From NCBI GenBank assembly GCA_027405735.1, contig JAPEHQ010000001.1, positions 5,394,001 through 5,458,000 of the forward strand: a stretch of 64,000 nucleotides of DNA, in the 5' to 3' direction. The notes below the pieces were generated by a model that made no database searches, was not told where the DNA came from, and saw only the letters and a list, made by a program, of their open reading frames with translations. This DNA is from Mucor racemosus (taxonomy: Eukaryota > Mucoromycota > Mucoromycetes > Mucorales > Mucoraceae). The stretch's first letter is position 1; the number at the start of each line of letters is the position of its first letter. Below are positions 21,683 to 33,935 of this stretch, piece by piece. The position numbers and the translations under genes are program-made.

Positions 21683-23582
21683 ATAACTCTTCAAATCATT
21701 TTTCAAACAATAAAACAGCCTTCTTGTTATTCTTCTATCTTTTCTTCGATTTTACAGAAAAAGCTGTAATTGCGTTTTGATGTGAGACAATTGTTTGGAA
21801 TGTAGATAGTCCTGATTTGTATGTTTGAGATGAAGCTCTGCCTTGCATCTTCTCATCAGAGTTATCTATAATAATAGGGTTATTTTAGTCGATAGATATG
21901 TTGTTCAATGAAGGTATAAGAAGCGAAAAGAGATTGTGGAGTAAAAGCGCCTTCGCTATTTAATCACCCATCAAATTATCTACAGATTGAGACATTGCTT
22001 GCAACTGTAACTGAATTTTTCGCGGAAAAATCTAAAATTTTGTGCGTTAAATAACTTTTATTAATAATACCAAAAGCCAACATTTGTTGGTTAATTGATA
22101 ATAGTGATAAAAGGTAATAATATGATAAATGAATACAATTGAGTTACGCTAAGGGAAAGAAAGAGTAGTGATCAAGAATAAATAATTATGCGTAAATTTA
22201 TACGAAATGCAACAGTCCATGAAAAATGTTAGGATGAACTAGCGACCAGTTTTTTATACCTTTTTTTGTATTTCTCCATCAAAAATTGAGATATTTCAGA
22301 AAACTAAACTGCTATAGGTAGATGTAAACTAGAACTAAAATTTAATTACATAAAACGCGCTAGTCAATATGCTCAATATTTAAAAAATTACGTTAAATCA
22401 TAAATTATCTTAGTAAAGTTTTGAAAAAATGAACTCAGAGATATTTAAAGAGTTTATCGTGATTAATGAATTATGATAATTAAAAATAATAAATACAAAA
22501 ACTATCTGTAGCATCGTAAGTATAACATTCTGTTTTTTGTTTTTATTTTTCAGGTTCTTATTGAAATAAAAAATGAAACAGCGATTGGAAAGCATTCCTT
22601 CTTAGGCTTGGAAATGCTGTAAAATCAAATTTGAGGGCATATAACTGTATATGAGAATTTGATAGTCATCCTCATTTGACAAAGCAAATAAGAGATGAAA
22701 TAATGACCTGAAAATTAATTAGGTCAAGTCTATCGAATAATGGTGGCAATCGTTTGGTAAGCTTTTGGATGCTAGAAATAACCACAGTTTATAAAAATTC
22801 AATATTTACGGACTGAAAAAGACTGCGTATTAGCCAAAAATTAAGGAATTTAGCTTAACAACCATCAGTAATTGGATCAAATTAAAAATATCTTACCATC
22901 ATGCAAATGCTAATTGTGTTTTTGAAGAGTCTTGAAAAGTATTTAAAGATTAGAGCTATTGTGTAGGGCATTCCCAATTATAGATTATTTTTCATTGATT
23001 ACCAGCATTCGGCACAATCTTAATATTTGAGTAAAAAGGCGAGGATGTTCGCTAAAATTAGTACTGTCTGTGAGTAGTACATATAAAATTAAAAAAAGGG
23101 AGTGAGTGCGTCGATTAAATACATCATTTTATATTTAATTAATCATACGGAATGCTATTTTGAGGAATTAGCAGTAGCTAAAGAACTGAAAAAAAAAAAA
23201 AAAAAGGTAAGGGTTAAGGCTAGGGCTCGGGGTAGTATTCAACTCGAAGTGTAAAGGCATTTCATTGTAATGCAAATAATGCTCATTTTACATAAAAAAG
23301 GGAGTGTTTTTCATGTTACTTCAAATTTCAGTTAATAAAATGTCGTGATTATATAATTCAAACTTGAATCTCAGTAGGAAATCAATCATTCTTCATGTCC
23401 TGATCAGCTAAAAATAAATCCACAAATATACACAAAATAACTCTAAAAAATTTTCTTTTTATTTCCTTCCCTTTTTCTTCTTTTTCTTTGGATATCGTAC
23501 AATCTTTTAGTTTTTGGAATTGCTTGAAAAAATTCTTTAAAAATAGCCCCTTACTTTTGAATTATATATTTTTTCTCGACGA
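21683..23582. other. Gene-poor region with a degenerate family B-like repeat
   Basis: 1.9 kb without a supportable gene. At about 21975-22320 it resembles 46200-46430 and, more weakly, family B (30049-30118). An A run near 23187 is followed by GTAAGGGTTAAGGCTAGGGC. The last 150 bp are pyrimidine-rich and probably the promoter of the following gene. Confidence 0.45.
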
Positions 23583-25652
23583 ATGTCTACTGAAGAAGTT
23601 ACTGTAAGCTTATCTCGTTTAGCCTTAGCTAAAGCTATTAAAACCCCGGATGCTGGAGAAGAAGAGGCCGAACCATGGACTAAAAGTATCATTTTCCATC
23701 AAGCTCATATTGATGAGCAAATGAGAAACTCAATTCTAAATCCTCAATCACAACAACAAAGACGTAAAAATGGGCGTCATGGAAACCAGAAGCAACCTCT
23801 TTTAAAGCAACATAGATACCCACCTCAACAACAACAGCACTATCAGCAACAGCAACAACAGCAACAACAGCAACAGCATCAAAATAGACACGTTGCAACC
23901 CCAATGAATCGAGTTAGATCAGAAGAAATGAGACAAGCAACTCCTTCTCCACCTATGCAACAACAAAATAGAGCTTCATATTTCCCATCACAACCACAAC
24001 CACAACAAAGACCTTCATCTCAAAGCACAAGTAGCGGTGCTGAATCATCACTTTCATCTGGTAAAATAGGTAATACATAACTTTTATTAACGTACATTCA
24101 ATGAAATATTGACACAATTGCATTTCTTTATAGTCAATAATAGCAAACCTAATCGTAAATTTGTACCAAGCGACGATGAAGAAGAGGATGAAGATGAAGA
24201 TGAGGAAAGTGATGATGATGATGATGATGATGATGACGATGAAAATGATACAGAAAAACATCCTGAAACAAGAAATCACAAGATCAATGTACCTAAGCCT
24301 ACAATCATTACGCCTCCTCCTACTAATACTTCGATGAATGCTATCAATAGTAGTAAAAAAGGAAAAACTGCTAGCCGTATACCACAACCTAGCGATGATG
24401 AGGAGTCTGATCAAGACGATATTTCGGATGATTCAGAAGATGAAGGTAACAAAAACACGTGGATATATACATGCTCAATATAAAACCCCCCGGATGATGA
24501 CTAAAAAAGGAAATTTTACTTGATATAGATAAAGAACAAGACGAGGAAGATGAACAAATGTATGCACGTAGAATGTCCACTTTAAGACAACTCGAGAGAG
24601 GCCCTAGTGTCCACAGAAGAACTAGATCAACAGGCGATATGATGATGTTACCACCAGCAGAAGCTTTTATAGAACCGACCACAGCTGCAATTGCTGCAAC
24701 CGCTGCTACTACTGGAGAAGGTAATAAATTGGGGTCAATTGAACAATGGCGAATGACAGTAATGGAAGCAGAAGATATCAGTACACCCACATCAAGTGAA
24801 TCAATGCAATCACATGCTATGGAAGATGTACCTGGAGAAGAAGGGGACGAAGATATGGTAGAAGAACCTATCGTACGTTCAACTACACCTTCTGCTGCTA
24901 ATGCTAATATTCCTCCTCGACAACAAACCCCAATGTCAGGCAATCGTAATCGTAGATCAACAATTGGTGAAATGGATATGTTTTATTATCAGCAACAACA
25001 AGCCCAACAACAACAATTATATAATATGCAAATGCAACAAGCTATGCAAATGCAACAAGCTCAACAAATGGCACAAATTCAACAGTATCAAGCTATGCAA
25101 ATGCAGCAACAACAAGTCCAACAACAACAATATAGAAAATCAAATAATCGTAAAAGTGTATCTGCAATGGATTTACTGATTCAAATGGAGCAAGAAAAAG
25201 CGGCATCTCGTAAAACTAATAAGAAAAAGTTACCTGATCCATCTAAAGCTACATTAGCCGATGGTTTATTAAGCCGAGTTCCTGAACCAGGGCAACATAA
25301 TATGAACTTTCAACATCATGTCATGAAACAACAAATGGCTCGAGCAAGTAAAAGTGATTATCATCTTAGACAAAATGGAGGAGGAGGAGGAGGATCAAGT
25401 AGACCTCCTAGCTCAATGATGATGAATAATAGAAGATCACAAATGATTAGAAGTGAGAGCTCACCTATACCTACTTTGAGTATGTCTACTCCTATAAATC
25501 AAGCTTATTTAATACCACCCAATCAACAACAACAAATGTTAATGCCACCACAAACACAAATGATGCCTATGATGAATCCTAGTAGATCATCACAGTATCT
25601 TAATAGCAATAGCAAAAGACAGAGTACCTATTCCAGTTACAATCAATTTTAA
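23583..25652 (+). CDS. Gln-rich, mostly disordered protein of unknown function
   Basis: Three exons, 23583-24069, 24134-24445 and 24529-25652, about 640 residues. I do not recognise it. The N-terminus (about 60 residues, SLSRLALAKAIKTPDAGEEE...WTKSIIFHQAHIDEQMRN) looks ordered. After it come a poly-Gln tract (about residues 80-100), a Pro/Gln/Ser stretch, and a Glu/Asp run of about 25 residues encoded by GAT/GAA repeats. Next is an Arg-rich segment (QMYARRMSTLRQLERG, RRTRSTGDMMM). A long Gln/Met region follows (YQQQQAQQQQLYNMQMQQAMQ), then a Lys-rich segment (SRKTNKKKLPDPSKATLADG) and a Gly/Met/Asn tail. The short repeated RRTRSTGDM, NRRSTIGEMDM and NRKSVSAMDL motifs (R-x-S-x-x-[DE]M/L) look like recurring phosphorylation or docking sites. 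Its stop is only 110 bp before the GUP1 start. Confidence 0.75.
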
Positions 25653-25696
25653 TATCCGTTCCTGAAATAAATAATTTTTTTGATCTATACAATCTT

Positions 25697-25756
25697 TGTC
25701 TCCCCCTCCCCCTATTTCCCTCTTTTCTCTTTTCTCTCTTTTCTCTTTTTTATATT
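25697..25756 (+). promoter_or_regulatory. Pyrimidine-rich tract before GUP1
   Basis: About 60 bases of almost pure C/T between the preceding gene and the GUP1 start codon, of the kind that marks fungal core promoters or transcription starts. The whole intergenic space is only 110 bp. Confidence 0.4.
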
Positions 25757-25762
25757 TCAAGT

Positions 25763-27710
25763 ATGACAATTATAGAGCAACATGAGCTGCGATATTTACC
25801 ATTAAATGCACAAGATGATGGTAAACTCAAATTAAACACGACAAGTTCAATGTCGAAATGGAAGACGAAAGGTTTGAATTTATCAACTTTTTTTTTTTTA
25901 AAAAAAAACCTGATTTTAACTGATTTGAAATGGTTTAAAGAATTCTATTTCTATTATTTTGTTATTATGATGGTGGTACCTTACATGTTTTATGTTACCT
26001 ATGGTCTTGGTCAATGTAATTATATTTTTTGTTGGTTCAATTGTTGATCTATTTATCAAGCTATTCACAATTTAACAGCAAATCACCCAAATTATTATTT
26101 ATACAGCAATTTACTTTCAGATGGTTGGATTTTTAATAGAAAAGTTGATAATAGTGATTTGCAATACGCTCAATTTCGAAATCACCTTCCTTTATTATTC
26201 GTTCTAGCCTGTGTTTATCTTGTTTTCAGTCATTTATACAGACAATTGAATACAAAAAAGGATCAGTTATACTTGAATCAATCATATTTTTACTTGATCA
26301 GTGCAAGTATTGTAATAGTTGCTTTACATGGTACAAGTATCATCAAGATTCTATTAATTACAAGTAGTAGTTTCATAATTGGCCGTATATTTGGTGCAAC
26401 AAAATGGAATCCAATCATAACATGGACATTTAATTTAGCAATTCTATTCTTGAATGAATATTATAAAGGTTACAAATTTGATTCAATTGGTTTACCTGCT
26501 CTAGTAAATATCATAGGAGATCTAAAAGAAAGCTAAAAATATGATACTGACTATATATATATATATATTTTAACAATAGGATCAATACAATGGGTTATTG
26601 CCAAGATGGCACGTATTCTTCAATTTCAGTATGCTTCGAATGGTTTCATATAATATGGATTATTATTGGCATTTCAAACAAACAACACCAGAATATCCTG
26701 TTACAACCACAGAACCAACCGAAAAAGAACGCATTCAAACATCATGTTCAAATGTAGACTACAATTATTTTTACTATCTAGTCTACATTTTATACACACC
26801 ACTCTATATCTGTGGCCCTATCATCACATTTAACGATTTCATGTCTCAAATGCGCACTCCCTGTTCTAAACTTACTTGGAAATATGTCATGATTTATGCA
26901 TTACGACTCGCTGCTGTATTGCTGACTATGGAATTTACATTGCATTATCTATATGTGGTAGCTATATCCAAAGCTCAAGCATGGAATAACGACACTCCCT
27001 TACAACTTAGCATGATAGGATACTTTAATCTACTCATTATTTGGATGAAATTACTCATTCCCTGGAGATTTTTTAGATTGTGGGCATTGGCAGATGGTAT
27101 CTGGCCTGAAGAAAATATGATTCGATGCATGAGTAACAATTTTTCTGCTCAAAGATTTTGGAAAAGCTGGCATAGAAGCTTTAATCGTTGGACAATTCGA
27201 TACATTTATATTCCTTTGGGTGGATCCAAGTATTTCGCTTTCAGTATGTGGGTAGTCTTTACTTTTGTAGCTATTTGGCATGATATAGAGTTAAAACTTT
27301 TGGCTTGGGGTTGGTTGATTTGCTTGTTTTTGTTACCTGAAATCATTGGATCACGATTATTTACATTTAATAAGGTAAAAAAAAAAAAAAAAAAAAAAAA
27401 GACTAGAATAGTTGATCCTCATCATATACATGTTCAATTAACGTTATTTTAGTTTGGACACACTTGGTATTATCGATTTGTATGTGGATTAGGAGCTGTT
27501 TGTAATATTCTCATGATGATGGTAGCTAATTTAGTTGGCTTTTGCCTCGGTTTGGATGGAATGAAGGCCATGATAATTCAAATATTCAGTTCTACAGATG
27601 GTCTCTTATTTTTATTTACTGTCATTTGCTGCTTGTATGTTGCAGCACAAGTTATGTTTGAAATAAGAGAATCTGAAAAACGAAGAGGAGACCCCAAATG
27701 GACGATGTAG
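25763..27710 (+). CDS. GUP1: GUP1, MBOAT-family membrane O-acyltransferase
   Basis: Polytopic ER/plasma-membrane acyltransferase. In yeast Gup1 remodels GPI-anchor lipids by adding C26 acyl chains and affects glycerol uptake. Five exons: 25763-25871, 25941-26009, 26061-26503, 26580-27374 and 27453-27710, about 557 residues, the family's usual size. Recognisable blocks are EFYFYYFV at the first membrane segment, GLLPRWHVFFNFSMLRMVSYNMDYYW, CGPIITFNDF, RFWKSWHRSFNRWTIRYIYIPLGGS, and AIWHD with the MBOAT invariant His near residue 441. Many hydrophobic segments are visible. Intron 4 begins GTAAAA and then carries about 20 A. Convergent with the EngB-like gene, 76 bp between stop codons. GPI remodelling would serve surface proteins such as the CotH protein in this window, but that link is only inferred. 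Confidence 0.92.
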
Positions 27711-27786
27711 ATATATACACTCCCACAATATCCATATTTTCTTTTATACCAAACTACACACTATAATTACTGTATATATAATATGT

Positions 27787-28799
27787 TTATTGTTTTTTTG
27801 TTGGTGGATGTACTGTAATGCCTGTGGCATTAACAATAGCCCATTTTACTTTAGCCATTTCATCCGCCACAACATCATTATCATTAAATTTACTACTTCT
27901 TCTTTTACCAGTTGTTAATAAATGAGGATAACAGCATATAGCGTTTTCAACAAGATATTTTTCTATTTCTGATTTTGAGGTTGCAAACGCTTCTTTTGAT
28001 AATCGATCTCTTTTAGTTAAAATGACTTGATATGATAATGCTTGTTTATCCAAATGGCTCATTAATTGCATGTCTGTTTCTTTTAAACCTGCAACTGGGT
28101 CAATTAACATAAATAATCGCTTTAGCCTGTGTTAAAATTATTGAGAGTTTGTTTGAATATATACAAATCATGCGCTACTCACTGCTTTCGACTCGATAAG
28201 TACTCTAGAATCAAATCGCCCCATTCTTCCTTTGATTTGAAGCCATAACCTGGCATATCTACTAACGTAATTTGACGTCCCACATCAAAAAAGTTCAATA
28301 ATCGAGTATGACCCTGATTTAAGATGTTAACCATAATACCTCGTTTAGTAGAACTACATACTTACAGGCCTATTAGATGTCTTAACAAGTCGACTATTAT
28401 TTGTCAGATTATTGATTAATGTTGATTTCTAAAAAATATCTTATTAGCAAAAGCATTGTCATTAAACGGCAATACAAGTATACTCACGCCAACATTACTT
28501 CTTCCAACAAACGCAACCTAATCCAATTTATTAATATTTACATTAAATATAACTTGAGTATCGTGTCATACCTCAGGTTTAGTTGTATCAGGAGCTTGTT
28601 CTGCTTTTGAGATACTTTGAATAAAGTTGACAGGCCTTGCGAATAATCGTGTAGCATCGGCAAGCTGTTCTGAAGAGACGGGTGTTGGTTCTGGAAAGGC
28701 AACGAGCTTATATTTTTGTTTATCTTTTGCAACTAGATGATCAGTGGATCTTTTTAGTAGCGGGAATGATGAATGAAACGATCTTTTTGCAAGGGCCAT
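27787..28799 (-). CDS. MRX8: EngB/YihA-type GTPase, probably mitochondrial (Mrx8-like)
   Basis: GTPase of the EngB (YihA/YsxC) family, which in bacteria helps assemble the large ribosomal subunit; the yeast mitochondrial member is Mrx8. Five exons on the minus strand: 28799-28572, 28517-28488, 28428-28366, 28313-28183 and 28126-27787, about 263 residues. The N-terminus MALAKRSFHSSFPLLKRS is Arg/Ser-rich without acids, fitting a mitochondrial targeting sequence. G motifs: G1 GRSNVGKS at residues 81-88 (split between exons 2 and 3), the family's NRPGHT, G3 DMPGYG at 126-131 and G4 TKRD at 188-191. The 30-nt second exon is required to complete the P-loop, which supports the splice model. Confidence 0.9.
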
Positions 28800-29639
28800 A
28801 TTAAGTCAGTAACTTCGGAGAGAAGAAAGGCTTTCTTTTTAGTCGGGGCATTACATTCTTTTAACTAACATTACCCTGTTTTGAATGATCTATTACTGCA
28901 CCAAATGAATATTATGAATCCCAGTTTTTCGTATTGTACGTTACAGCAAGTCTAGCCTGTTGCTAACCTTTAGTTCGACGTGGATATTTGCCAATTAATC
29001 CAGTGGTTTAGATCCTCAGAATAGTGTTATTGATTAAGCATTTTGTTGAGTAATATAAGTTAATTGATGTAATTTTAGCCCTCTAAAATTTAGAATATAT
29101 CGCATTTTTGATAAAATTTGCTATTATACAGTCAATAATCAGATGAAACAAAGATTATAATGAATAAAAAAATGAGCACATTCTATAGAGAGCAAATTAA
29201 ATGCTGTTTTTGACAGGTGTAAATACCAAACTATCAATTTGTTTTTTGATTTTATCAACGCACAATGACACATGATGGAAGCTCAAATTTAGGCCATTTG
29301 ATGTAGGGTTGTTGTCGAGCCCAGCTTATTCTAGTAAATTTGGCTGGCAAAACCCTGCTCGACACCAATATGAAAATGCTTTCGATTTACTGCGCCATCG
29401 AGAGAAAATCTTACATAGTTGTGTTTATTCATATGGCTTACTATATATATTTAACCTAAATGTGGTGCTACTTCAGCATCCTAAATAAATGTCTTTATTG
29501 ATTTTATGGAATACTTTGACATTATTTTTTAATAAATAAACCATCATCCGATACGCATTTAAATGTTCTTAAAAAGCTATGCCATAACATTAAAAGCCAT
29601 TTTTAAGTATTTTGTCATATAAATCAGCTTTTTCCAACT
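28800..29639. other. Intergenic, no gene recognised
   Basis: Upstream of the EngB-like gene; AT-rich. I see neither coding sequence nor a clear repeat until family B begins near 29640. Confidence 0.45.
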
Positions 29640-30890
29640 TTTGTTCTTCCTAAAGCTAACTCTCGTTTAGGTCCAATTAAAAGCAACTCTGCATTTTTTG
29701 TTTCAGAGAAAAATACTAATCTTTCGTTGAGATAATCAAAATAGTAGTTCATATCACAGCTTAAACCTATTATGGCTGGGTTCCAAAATCTATTTGTGAA
29801 ATCAATCAGAAAATGATAAAAAAAAAGATATTCGTTTAAAAGCTCATGAGCTTCAAAGTAAGTTGACCTAGCGTATTAAATATTTTTTGTACAGTTTTGG
29901 ATTCTGCATCCATCTAAATAAAAACCAAAAAAACATTCCACATTAAATTTTGCGTAAAATGGAATTGAAATTTTTGAGGTTTTTTGAAGATACACATCAC
30001 TTTTTATAAGCATATTTTAAATATAACTAATTGAAATAATGCGCAAAAACATTATCTATCGATTGAGCTATTGCAAAATCTTTTAGCTGCATTTTTCGTA
30101 GAGAAAACAAGATTTTTGTTCAATTTTTTTCAGATTCAAAATTTTGGATGAGGGTATATAAGGGAAAAATGGACGCTAGAAATGGAGGTACCTTTTTGTA
30201 CACATTTTTGATGATATCTCCACGAAAAATCAATATTTTGAAAAACTCTAAATTGAGTCCGAGAGAGCTCAACGGGATTAATGACATGAATGCAAAAAAA
30301 ATGTTGCTCAATTTAACCAATATTTTGAAACTTACTATATAAATGCCCAAAAAAATGAAAAAAAAAAATAAAAGTGCTCAGAATTTTTTTATATTAAAAT
30401 ATGTTATAGAGCGCTTCAAAACAAGTAAATTTTATTATTAAAAAGTGGTAGTATAGCTTAATTGTTTCTGGAGATATGAAGCCTCAAAGTTTTCAATACA
30501 TTAGCAGTAAAATACGCGTAAAAAATCTGAAACCTTAACATTGAAAAATTAATACCAACTGCAAAAAGTAGGATATTTCCGGATACTCATTTTTGGATTA
30601 AAGCTGAACATCTCAGGTACATTGGCATATAATTTTTTCTTGGTGTTATTTAGTGAAAACAAAAAGTAGATCAGGGATGAAAAGTGAGACCCAGTTTTTA
30701 AGAAAAAAGCAGTGAATTTTACTCGTTTTTGAGTCTTTTGTGAGATATAAAATAAATTTGGGAATAGGTAGCATAATGCGACCAATTCATGTCTGTTTAG
30801 TAGTGTCTAAAGTATATCCTAAAAATGTTTATTATGAGGTTAGTTATAGAAAGAAGCCATATTCCGATTTGAAAGATTGAAAAACCAGCT
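29640..30890 (-). repeat. Repeat family B, inverted copy
   Basis: About 1.25 kb that matches the reverse complement of 51240-52450, with about one difference every 8-10 bases and some indels. Good anchors are GGTACCTTTTTGTACACATT at 30188-30207 and the CTGGGTTCCAAAATCTATTT segment near 29776. The short open frame inside (30120-30350, minus) is shared with the other copies, but its differences are mostly replacement changes, so I treat it as non-coding. Confidence 0.8.
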
Positions 30891-31116
30891 CTTTTGAAAG
30901 TCAAATTTTCTCAAATTCGTTTTTTGAGCACAATTAATGAAGATTTTTTTATGAATTCCTAAACGAAAGCGTACGCTGTCTGTGACATATTGATGGAAAC
31001 ATTTTAATTGCGTTTAAAGACAAATATACTCTTATGCAAGAATAGTTAAATTCATTTAAATTGGGTGATTTTTAATAATAAAGTAATAAGGTACAAAAAA
31101 TATTTAAATTACTACT
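30891..31116. other. Intergenic, no gene recognised
   Basis: Short AT-rich stretch between repeat family B and the 3' end of the next gene. Confidence 0.4.
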
Positions 31117-32001
31117 CTACTTTCTTGCACTAGCAGCATTACCATTAGTAGCATTTGATAAAGCAGCCAAAAATGCAGTCTTTTGTTGAAGATCGAAAGT
31201 AGGATTACTACCTACTAATGTGCTTAAAGTTGCACCTTGAATCATTTGAGGCCATTTCAAATCTGAGCCAGTTAAAAGATATCTATCGTAATCACCTTGA
31301 ATATCCTTTAAAACTAATTCATCACTATCTTGTTCTGTTGCTTCAACGACGGCCTCTGTTGCTGATGCTTCAGTTGAAAGGGTAGTTGTATCAAATGAAG
31401 TCCAATCAATATCTTTATCGATGAATGTAGTAGCACGACGAGTTCTGACCTCTTGAGGTTGTTGTGATCTACGCAAATTTAACTTTTTACCAGCATTTTG
31501 TGCATTGTTACGGTTGTTGTTGTTGTTGTTGTTTTTATTGTTACGTCTATTGTTGTCTTTGGCAGCAGCAGCTCCGTCTGCGCTTTGCTTTTCATTTTGT
31601 TTATTATTGTTTGGTCTATTGTTTCTATTTCTGTTGTTGTTGTTGTTGTTATTGTCGTTTCTAGGACGTTGTTGCTTGGGCTGTTCAGCGGCATCGGCAA
31701 ATTGACCTTCAGATTGTTGTTGTTGAGGCTTTCTAGTGCGAGGAATGAAATTGCCATTACGGTTGCTATTGTTGCGAGGTTTTTTGGCATTAGCCAAGAA
31801 AGAAGCAAATGGATCAGATGAACCCTCCATGATCTTACCACGGCCAGTACCACCTAAACGCTGAGAAAGAGAAGGTTTCTCTTTGCTTTCAGTTGTAACA
31901 GGGGTAGCATTGGCATTAGTGTAATTCTTGACAGAAGTATAGATAGCAGTATTCTTCCAAGAATTAGCTTTAATAAGGCTATTAGAAGTTGCTCTCAACA
32001 T
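31117..32001 (-). CDS. Asn/Gln-rich protein, predicted mitochondrial, function unknown
   Basis: Single-exon gene of 294 residues. The N-terminus (MLRATSNSLIKANSWKNTA...) has Arg/Lys and no acidic residue for over 30 positions, as in a mitochondrial presequence. Next is a short conserved-looking segment (SLSQRLGGTGRGKIMEGSSDPFASFL). Then come about 110 residues dominated by Asn, Gln and Arg (runs such as NNNNNNRNRNNR, encoded largely by AAC/AAT), and an ordered, acidic C-terminal third (DKDIDWTSFDT, LKDIQGDYDRYLLTGSDLKWPQMIQGATLSTLVGSNP). This architecture, two conserved ends joined by a low-complexity linker, would suit a mitoribosomal or mitochondrial RNA-binding protein, but I do not recognise the family. 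Confidence 0.7.
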   Translation of the reverse strand: MLRATSNSLIKANSWKNTAIYTSVKNYTNANATPVTTESKEKPSLSQRLGGTGRGKIMEGSSDPFASFLANAKKPRNNSNRNGNFIPRTRKPQQQQSEGQFADAAEQPKQQRPRNDNNNNNNNRNRNNRPNNNKQNEKQSADGAAAAKDNNRRNNKNNNNNNNRNNAQNAGKKLNLRRSQQPQEVRTRRATTFIDKDIDWTSFDTTTLSTEASATEAVVEATEQDSDELVLKDIQGDYDRYLLTGSDLKWPQMIQGATLSTLVGSNPTFDLQQKTAFLAALSNATNGNAASARK

Positions 32002-32202
32002 GATTTTATATTTAATATAATATGGAGAGGGGTGTTAACGAGGGAAGAGGGCGAAAAGATGTCTAGATGAAAAATCAAAAATATCAAAAAGACAGGCCCT
32101 GGTAATAAGTCACGAATGAATGTCAAATCCTGCTCAAAAAAGGCCATAGAAAGTTGTTGTATTCAATGGGGAATTAAAATTTAAATGAACGATATATTTA
32201 TT

Positions 32203-33437
32203 TTATTTGCCTTTAGATACAATGGTAGGCTTTAATACGGACATGACCATCATCATGGATTCCTAAAGATGAATTGAGTAAATATCCAAAAAAATATTTA
32301 GTGAATGTGCAAATAATTACCTCTAAACGAACAGTTCTTGTACCACTCTTTGCATTGGGATCGATAAACATATCAAATAATTCTGCTGCATCATCTCCTC
32401 CTACTTTCAGATCTTGATCTGCCTCAATGGCTTCTTGAAGACCACCAACAGGACCGCCAAATGCAATTAACAAATGCCTAAATTTTTATAGTTAGATAGA
32501 CAATAATTTAACTCATAAACTTAAACTTACTCAAAAGGTTTCACCTTGTTTTCTAAATCACAGTTATACATGTCTTGAGCATCACGATCACTCACACCAA
32601 CAGAATAATCATAACCATCCTCATAGGGACATTCTGTCAACACACGAGAGAATGAAGAGGCCAAACGAATATTATAACCCCAATATAAACCTGTCTTTTC
32701 ACGAGGCACTTTAGGACTCACTACCTTACCAGGAATAGGTTTTTGTCCTTTACGAGTTTCAGCTGCTGAAATTGGTTGACTCAATTCCACTGTAACACGC
32801 ACACCAGCTTTTACTGATTTATCGATACGAGCTCTTCTGAACAAACCAATATCGACCAATGTTGAATCTGAATCTTGGTTACTTTTATCCAAAGTTACAC
32901 CTTCACGATAAAGTGTATACTCTTCCATACCAGGATGGTGAGGTACATCCAAAGGTGGTAAAAGCCCAGCAAATTTCAAGTCAGGACTAATAGGTACTAA
33001 TTGTTTACGCAAATATTGTGGTGTTTCCATATACTGAAATACTCGGGCCAAAAACAAATTGGGGTTGATCTTGGCTTCACCTTTCTGAATCTTGTCCTCA
33101 TAAATGATAATTTCATCAACTGAGAAAATAACAAACGCACGAGCAATTTGACCTGCTAAAATTGTCTTCATTTCAATGGTAGGTGCGCTATCAATAATAC
33201 TACTAGGAATAGCAATGCTGGTGGTATACTTTCTAGGTTTGCAGGACAAAATATCTTTTGCTCTTTTGACATCTTGAGTGGGCATAAAGCGTTTAGTTGG
33301 TCTTTCTTTGCCGTAATCAGGTCCTGAGAGTTCTTTATTCTCGAAATTACGCTTCTTACGCTATGAATATTACATGTTAAGTATAATTCCTAAGTCTAAA
33401 TTGGAAAATTCATTACCGATCTATAAAAGTCTGTCAT
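32203..33437 (-). CDS. SPOUT1: SPOUT-domain RNA methyltransferase (C9orf114/SPOUT1/CENP-32-like)
   Basis: Putative SAM-dependent RNA methyltransferase of the SPOUT superfamily; the human relative SPOUT1 (CENP-32) is also linked to spindle function. Four exons on the minus strand: 33437-33417, 33360-32531, 32477-32321 and 32262-32203, about 355 residues. Family blocks: YTTSIAIPSSIIDSA, LAGQIARAFVIFSVDEIIIYED, LARVFQYMETPQYLRKQLVPISPDLKFAGLLPPLDVPHH, EYTLYREGVTLD, KTGLYWGYNIRLASS and the C-terminal knot region AFGGPVGGLQEAIEAD. The first exon is only 21 nt (MTDFYRS) and joins to a basic RKKRNFENKEL. The C-terminus is short (ESMMMVMSVLKPTIVSKGK). The DLKFAGLLPPL and GYNIRLASS matches make the family assignment firm; the RNA substrate is unknown. 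Confidence 0.92.
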
Positions 33438-33734
33438 AGTTGTAAATTAATGGGAAAGATAGATCAATCATTTAGCAATTTTTTTTTTTTTGCTTCATGT
33501 CAAACCTCGAGAAGGTATTGGCGGTCACGATGTGTGTTTGAAAGTCATATTTGATTGGAAAAGGGACGTTGCATTTCATATTCAATGACATCTCTGTATG
33601 ATTGAGTATTGATTAATTTATATTTGCATGAAGAATACGGATCCTGGTCTTTTAAAAGCATCCACTAGAGGTGCAAAATTAGATTATCTCGCATCACGTT
33701 TTTGAGGAGTATCCTATCAAAATTGTTAAATACG
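33438..33734. other. Upstream region of the SPOUT1-like gene
   Basis: Promoter-side sequence with a T run near 33481. No gene seen. Confidence 0.4.
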
Positions 33735-33935
33735 TACAACAGAAGGTGCTTTTAAAAGAGGGGCAGGTCGATCAAAGGTCAGAATTTTCTGTTCATAAAC
33801 CTCATTGCCATCTATTATATCAAATAAACACCATAAAAACATACATTTTTCTACTAGAGAGGCAGTAATTGAGTGTAACGGGATGAGTTGCCAGTCAGAT
33901 AATACACACTAATAAAAAAAAATTGCAAAAATGAG
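33735..33935 (+). repeat. Left flanking direct repeat of the third family A copy
   Basis: Resembles 35105-35247 in the same order: ACAGAAGGTG, then CATAAACCTCATT, then a block with GTAACG...GAG.TGCCAGTCA.ATAATACA and a trailing AAAA.TTGCAAAA. This copy carries an extra ~60 bp between the blocks. The two together bracket the family A copy and its dynein fragment. Confidence 0.55.

Noticed and set aside
31464..31821. Cys/Leu-rich plus-strand frames opposite the Asn/Gln-rich gene
   Set aside because: Products of reading AAC/CAA repeats on the other strand; not genes.
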